Of a stretch of 64,000 bases of DNA, positions 60,041 through 64,000 are shown piece by piece. Numbering within the stretch: the first letter of the stretch is position 1; every line of letters starts with the position of its first letter. The translations under genes and the position numbers were made by a program. This stretch comes from Pseudorhodobacter antarcticus (GTDB taxonomy: Bacteria > Pseudomonadota > Alphaproteobacteria > Rhodobacterales > Rhodobacteraceae). The notes beneath the pieces are model-generated. The model made no database searches and was not told the origin of the DNA. It was given only the letters and a program-made list of their open reading frames with translations. The DNA is taken from positions 1 through 64,000 of the forward strand of contig CAMAXX010000007.1 of NCBI GenBank assembly GCA_945862435.1. Direction: 5' to 3'.

Positions 60041-60949
60041 TCAGACTGCGGGTTGGCAGTCGGGCCCGCCGTTTTCCGCCGCCCAGGTGGCATTGGTCTT
60101 GATCCCGCCTAGCGGGAAAAAGTGCACTTGTTCAATGGCGAAATTGGGATTTTTAGCTTTGTGGGCGGCAAGGCCCGCAATTACGTCGTCCGGGTTATAG
60201 GGCAGCAACAGCTTGGTCACATCCATCGCCCGCTTTTGCAGCACGCGCAATGATGCGCCCACGCCGCAAGCAATGGCAAATTTGATCAGCGTTTGCAGTT
60301 TGGCTGGCCCTGCAATGCCAATGTGCACAGGCAGACCAACGCCTTCGTCGCTTAGGCGTTGAACCCAATCTATCACGGGCTGCGCTTCAAAACAGAACTG
60401 CGTCGCCATCGCCATTTTGGCATCGGTGCGCTGCGAGAACGCGTATTTCCAGCGCGCGGCTTCCATCACGGCGCGGTCAGACCCGTCTGGGTCGATATCT
60501 TTATTTCCTTCGGGGTGGCCCGCCACGTGCAGGCGGTCAAACCCATCAAAGGCCCCTGATTCGAGAAGTTGCATCGATGTGGCATAATCGCCCGCAGGTG
60601 CAGGCACCCCGCCCGCCAGCAGCAGTCCCTCGTGCACGCCCACGTCTTTATAGCGCGATACCCAGTCGCCCAGCGTGGCGCGATCTTTGATGATGCGGGC
60701 AGGAAAATGCGGCATCACCGTGTAACCTTCGCCAACAATGCGCGCAGCAGTGGCAACCATGTCTTCAATCGGTGTGCCCTCGATATGGGCCACGTAAACT
60801 CTTGTTCCCAAAGGCAGAATGGCGCGGAAATCTTCGACCTTTTCGGCAGTGCGCGGCATCACTTCGATAGAATATCCTGCCAGAAACGCTTCGACATCAG
60901 CGTTGTGCGCGCGCGGCGCGCTTTCGGATTTGAAATTGAACAAGGCCAT
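60041..60949 (-). CDS. Methylenetetrahydrofolate reductase-family protein
   Basis: 302-aa flavin TIM barrel of the MetF superfamily. YSIEVMPRTAEKVEDF, RVYVAHIEG, MPHFPARIIKDRATLGDW, LLLAGGVPAPAGDY, RLHVAGHPEGNKDID and MATQFCFEAQPVIDWVQRL match the family. It should interconvert methyl- and methylene-THF, taking methyl groups from the neighbouring methyltransferase toward oxidation. ATG 60949 is chosen for its GGGGGG ribosome-binding site at proper spacing; ATG 60955 is alternative. Confidence 0.92.
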   Translation of the reverse strand: MALFNFKSESAPRAHNADVEAFLAGYSIEVMPRTAEKVEDFRAILPLGTRVYVAHIEGTPIEDMVATAARIVGEGYTVMPHFPARIIKDRATLGDWVSRYKDVGVHEGLLLAGGVPAPAGDYATSMQLLESGAFDGFDRLHVAGHPEGNKDIDPDGSDRAVMEAARWKYAFSQRTDAKMAMATQFCFEAQPVIDWVQRLSDEGVGLPVHIGIAGPAKLQTLIKFAIACGVGASLRVLQKRAMDVTKLLLPYNPDDVIAGLAAHKAKNPNFAIEQVHFFPLGGIKTNATWAAENGGPDCQPAV

Positions 60950-60972
60950 GGCCATTTCCCCCCAGAATTCAA

Positions 60973-61281
60973 CTAGTTTTGTGGTGCTTCCCAACCGTCA
61001 TTGGCAATCAGCACCTTGATGCGGTCTATATCATAGCCCGCGTCAAGGCGCGCCGCCTCTGCGCGGGCAACCTCATCGGATTCGCCGCCAACCTCATAAG
61101 CTGGTGCTTTGCGCCATTCGGCCAAATATGCATCGGCATCTTTCGCGCCAATCTTCATCGCGCAGCGGTCGATTGCCTGTTCAAAGCGTTCAGGAAGCTG
61201 CACTTTTGATGCGCTGCGCCCCTTGCCCACGATCACCTGCGCAGGAATATCGCGCCAATAAACCACCACCACATTTGCCAT
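60973..61281 (-). CDS. "Virulence factor" family small protein of the methyl-THF module
   Basis: 102-aa protein: NVVVVYWRDIPAQVIVGKGR, KVQLPERFEQAIDRCAMKIG and RAEAARLDAGYDIDRIKVLI. I recognise it as the small protein commonly annotated 'virulence factor' that sits beside MetF and the corrinoid methyltransferase in Rhodobacterales. Its role is unknown; a scaffold or subunit for the module is a guess. ATG 61281 has GGGGGCG upstream; longer frame not conserved. Divergent from the Ppx/GppA gene. Confidence 0.82.
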   Translation of the reverse strand: MANVVVVYWRDIPAQVIVGKGRSASKVQLPERFEQAIDRCAMKIGAKDADAYLAEWRKAPAYEVGGESDEVARAEAARLDAGYDIDRIKVLIANDGWEAPQN

Positions 61282-61444
61282 ATTCGCCCCCAGAGTTGCC
61301 CGTATGTAAGCATCATTTGCGCCCCGCCATAGCAGGTTTTCGACCAAAGCCATAGCTTTGGCGACGAATACCTGTCGCTTTTCGTCCACTAGACAGCCCC
61401 CATGAAGCGGGTTACCCTTGGTGCAACCACTGATGGAGGGCGAC

Positions 61445-62584
61445 ATGACGCCCACGCGTCCCCAAGGGGCGGACGCACCGCAAAACGTGATTGAGGCGGC
61501 ATCCACCGTCTCTCCGCTAGCGCAAACGCCTGCCCTGCCTATGCCTGCTTCGGGGCAGCTTTATGCTGCGGTCGATTTGGGCACAAATTCGTGCCGTATG
61601 CTGATTGCCCAGCCCAAGGGCAGTCAGTTTGTAATATTGGACAGTTTTTCCAAAACTGTGCAGCTTGGCGCGGGGCTAGAGGCATCTGGCCGGCTGTCGC
61701 GCGCATCTATGCAGCGCACCTTGCAGGCGTTGCACATCTGCCAAAGGAAAATGGAGGCGCTTGGCGTGACCAGAATGCGCCTGGTCGCGACCGAGGCGTG
61801 CAGGCGCGCGCGCAATGGGCGCGACTTTATGCGCCAGATCAAACGCGAAACGGGCCTGTATTTCGAGATTATTAAGGCCGAGGAAGAGGCGCGGCTGGCG
61901 GTGATTTCCTGCGCGCCCTTGGTTCTGCCTGATACCGAGCAGCTTTTGGTCGTTGATATTGGGGGCGGGTCAACCGAACTGGTCTGGGTGGATATCTCGA
62001 ACGTGGCCCCAAATCAGCGCGCGCAATCCATCATGCGGCTGCATTCGGGCTTTGGCGCGCAGGCGCAGGGCGGCGCGCGGGTGGTGGATTGGATATCCAT
62101 CCCCCTTGGTGTTGCCACCCTGAAAGACCAGTTCCACGATGTCGAAGACGATGGCGCGCGCTTTGCTTTGATGAGTTGGTTTTTTGAAGAACAGCTTGCC
62201 AATTTCTCGCCCTATAATTCTGCCCAAGCGCGCGCTGGGTTCCAGATTATTGGCACATCGGGCACGGTGACGACTGTGGCGGCGTCCTTTCTTGGCCTAA
62301 AACGCTATGACCGCGCCAAGGTGGACGGGCTGCATATGACATCAGACCAGATTCATTCGGTGATCCGCGAATATCTGACCTTGGGGCCAGAAGGGCGAAG
62401 GCGTGATCCGCGCATTGGGCGCGACCGACATACGCTGATTATGTCGGGGGCGGCTATCCTTCAGGCGCTGATGCGGATATGGCCTACCGATAAGTTATCC
62501 GTGGCAGATCGCGGCCTGCGCGAGGGGCTGCTTTATGCACAAATGAGCGCGGATGGCGTGTTAGAGGATGGGCCGTTTCTATGA
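61445..62584 (+). CDS. Ppx/GppA-family phosphatase
   Basis: 379-aa ASKHA-fold enzyme that hydrolyses polyphosphate or pppGpp. Phosphate-1 loop [15 protein letters not shown], catalytic Glu region EACRRARNG and [14 protein letters not shown] [10 protein letters not shown], phosphate-2 loop [11 protein letters not shown], and [15 protein letters not shown] 61445 follows GGAGGG; the frame extends to a TTG further upstream. Its stop overlaps the rlmE start (ATGA). The ppx-rlmE order is common in alphaproteobacteria. Confidence 0.94.
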   Translation: MTPTRPQGADAPQNVIEAASTVSPLAQTPALPMPASGQLYAAVDLGTNSCRMLIAQPKGSQFVILDSFSKTVQLGAGLEASGRLSRASMQRTLQALHICQRKMEALGVTRMRLVATEACRRARNGRDFMRQIKRETGLYFEIIKAEEEARLAVISCAPLVLPDTEQLLVVDIGGGSTELVWVDISNVAPNQRAQSIMRLHSGFGAQAQGGARVVDWISIPLGVATLKDQFHDVEDDGARFALMSWFFEEQLANFSPYNSAQARAGFQIIGTSGTVTTVAASFLGLKRYDRAKVDGLHMTSDQIHSVIREYLTLGPEGRRRDPRIGRDRHTLIMSGAAILQALMRIWPTDKLSVADRGLREGLLYAQMSADGVLEDGPFL

Positions 62585-63339
62585 CCGACAATAAAGGCGA
62601 AAAAAACACCTCGGGGCGCGGTCAGCGCGATTTGCGCGTGCGGGTGAAAACCGCCAAAGGGCGCAAGCTGTCCTCGACGCTATGGCTGGAACGGCAGCTT
62701 AATGACCCTTACGTGCAACGCGCCAAAAAGGACGGGTATCGCGGCCGCGCGGCCTATAAGATTATGGAATTAGATGACAAATACGGCTTTTTAAAACCTG
62801 GCTCGCGGGTGGTGGATTTGGGTTGCGCGCCAGGTGGGTGGTGCCAAATTGCCGTGCCGCGCGTCAATGCACTGGGTGACCACGTGAACAAACCCATTGG
62901 CACGATTTTGGGTATTGATTTGCAAGTTGTCGAACCCATTGCTGGCTGCCAGTTGCACCAATTGGATTTTCTGGAAGATGGCGCGGATGAAAAGGTCAAG
63001 GAATGGCTGGGCGGCAAGGCGGATGTGGTGTTGTCGGACATGGCCGCTGCCGCATCGGGCCATAAAGGAACCGACCATTTGCGCATTATTGCGCTGATCG
63101 AGGCGGCGCTGGTCTTTGCCTTTGACGTTCTGGACGAAGGCGGCACTTTTGTTGCCAAAGTGCTGGCGGGTGGCGCAGAAAATGAAATGCAAGTCCAGCT
63201 AAAACGCGCCTTTACGAAAGTTGCCAATGTCAAACCGCCTGCGTCCCGCGCAGATAGTTCGGAAAAATTCGTCGTGGCAACGGGATTTCGCGGCAGCAAA
63301 TTTGCGCCCCAACCTGATCCGCGAGATCTGTCGGTTTAG
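62581..63339 (+). CDS. rlmE: 23S rRNA (uridine-2'-O-)-methyltransferase
   Basis: 252-aa FtsJ/RrmJ enzyme that methylates U2552 in the ribosomal A loop. SAM motif [15 protein letters not shown], catalytic Lys-Asp-Lys-Glu set: Lys in [13 protein letters not shown], Asp in [18 protein letters not shown], Lys in [11 protein letters not shown], Glu in [11 protein letters not shown]. Start ATGA overlaps the phosphatase stop. The first 40 residues are a basic, alphaproteobacterial-type extension. Confidence 0.96.
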   Translation: MTDNKGEKNTSGRGQRDLRVRVKTAKGRKLSSTLWLERQLNDPYVQRAKKDGYRGRAAYKIMELDDKYGFLKPGSRVVDLGCAPGGWCQIAVPRVNALGDHVNKPIGTILGIDLQVVEPIAGCQLHQLDFLEDGADEKVKEWLGGKADVVLSDMAAAASGHKGTDHLRIIALIEAALVFAFDVLDEGGTFVAKVLAGGAENEMQVQLKRAFTKVANVKPPASRADSSEKFVVATGFRGSKFAPQPDPRDLSV

Positions 63340-63441
63340 GGCAAAGGGGCCTGTGCGGCTGATTTAAGCGGCCACCGCCGCCCTATACAAGACGTTTGGA
63401 AAAAACAATCCGTCGAGATTCTTGTTTTCACAAATATCCTT

Positions 63442-63489
63442 AACGGGTTGACGCAACAACGGGTTGACGCAACAACGGGTTGACGCAAC
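63442..63489. repeat. Three perfect 16-bp tandem repeats
   Basis: AACGGGTTGACGCAAC occurs three times without gaps, between rlmE and the convergent DUF882 gene. The copies are identical, so the expansion is recent. Confidence 0.97.
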
Positions 63490-63532
63490 GCGCGCGTGGG
63501 CGCCCCCTTCGATCCCGCCCATTGTTACGGCC

Positions 63533-64000
63533 TTAGCCGCCCCAATGGCGCACCGATCCGCAGTCCATGTGCACAAAGTTCGACCGGCTGTAACGGCCAA
63601 CCCCGCCCGCGCCACACGCCTCGGCAGCTTTGGCAAGGTCTTTCATGCTGCGCGAACCCAAGCGCAAATCGGCGGCTTGACCGCGCAAATGCAGCGAATT
63701 GCGCGCAACGCCGCGCGAATTTTCGCGCAGCATCGCGTTGGTTTCTGGGCTGCGATAGCCCGACAGCAGCATATAGGCCTCATCGGCATCGGTCAGCCGA
63801 TGGGCTGCTGCCATAATGTCAAAGTTGTGCGGATCCATCTTGACCGCTTTGTCATTGCGCCAATCGCGCATGAAATAGTTGATTTCCTTCAACACTTGCG
63901 GGATGTATTCGCCTTCGATCCAGTAGATCGCATCGAGGCTTTCACCCGTGCGGCCAGAATACATCCGCAGGCGGCGAATATCGCCAGCGCCGCGCAAAAT
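63533..64000 (-). CDS. DUF882/YcbK-like murein peptidase, truncated by the window edge
   Basis: C-terminal 155 or so residues of an M15-like peptidase. GRTGESLDAIYWIEGEYIP, MLLSGYRSPETNAMLRE, then the metal ligands in SLHLRGQAADLR and FVHMD. Relatives have an N-terminal twin-arginine or Sec signal and act on peptidoglycan in the periplasm. The frame stays open to 64000, so the start and signal peptide lie outside the window. Confidence 0.9.
   Translation of the reverse strand: MLRGAGDIRRLRMYSGRTGESLDAIYWIEGEYIPQVLKEINYFMRDWRNDKAVKMDPHNFDIMAAAHRLTDADEAYMLLSGYRSPETNAMLRENSRGVARNSLHLRGQAADLRLGSRSMKDLAKAAEACGAGGVGRYSRSNFVHMDCGSVRHWGG

Noticed and set aside
63442..63489. CRISPR-like array
   Set aside because: Units are 16 bp, directly adjacent, with no spacers and no cas genes nearby; a plain tandem repeat.

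Overview
This window reads as a chromosomal segment of a GC-rich marine alphaproteobacterium of the Rhodobacterales (Roseobacter-like). The grounds are gene content and synteny: clpP-clpX with an alphaproteobacterial ClpX; the NDUFA12-MlaD-DUF2155-aat block; the two-subunit dihydropyrimidine dehydrogenase (PreT/PreA) cluster; an ATPase zeta-subunit (DUF1476) gene; a DctB/DctD pair; a long RNase E with an acidic insert in its S1 domain; and a xanthorhodopsin-like proton pump. I saw no rRNA, tRNA, intact mobile element or CRISPR array.

Layout. 1-2450: proteolysis (ClpP, ClpX) and a RidA-family protein. 2460-6730: a glycosyltransferase and an MsbA-type ABC exporter, flanked by decayed transposase relics (IS256-like and IS3-like). 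6733-11531: NDUFA12, MlaD-like, DUF2155, Aat, a 3-hydroxyisobutyrate dehydrogenase-family enzyme, and AccC/AccB. 11797-24422: a reductive pyrimidine (or hydantoin) catabolic island with PreT, PreA, a RutR-like repressor, a GlcG/HbpS-family protein, an N-carbamoyl amidohydrolase, a dihydropyrimidinase, an SDR, and an NMT1/THI5-type ABC importer. A near-perfect RutR-type operator lies at 16131-16146. 24527-30631: an ScfR-like XRE regulator, a receiver-only protein, a symporter-histidine kinase fusion and a SpoA (FliM C-terminal-like) protein. 30634-35839: sulfur genes (DUF442 phosphatase-like, two YeeE/YedE halves), an odd crotonase, a PHP hydrolase, a SqrR/BigR-like repressor, an SDR and the zeta subunit. 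35987-41017: purC, purS, purQ, dctB and a dctD-like gene that lacks GAFTGA. 41287-49685: a Kef-type antiporter, RNase E, TusA-like, CcdA, an alpha/beta-hydrolase-like membrane protein and a cytochrome P450.

50343-58624 is the most intriguing stretch. It begins with a tightly overlapping four-gene operon: a photolyase-like flavoprotein whose FAD domain comes first, a renalase-like flavin oxidoreductase, an isoprenylcysteine-methyltransferase-like membrane protein and a TIGR03643 protein. This operon converges on an AttEFGH-like ABC export operon with a CrtC/AttH-type lipocalin protein, and a xanthorhodopsin-like gene is transcribed away from that. 59030-61281 is part of a methyl-THF/corrinoid one-carbon module. 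The right end carries a Ppx/GppA phosphatase, RlmE and a truncated DUF882 peptidase.

Two patterns run through the window. A dispersed intergenic stem-loop plus GGATATTT element occurs about six times and in two cases appears to supply the ribosome-binding site. Short tandem duplications with a period of 12-16 bp are also frequent, mostly in-frame within genes. Functions are inferred from motif recognition by eye; no database search was run.
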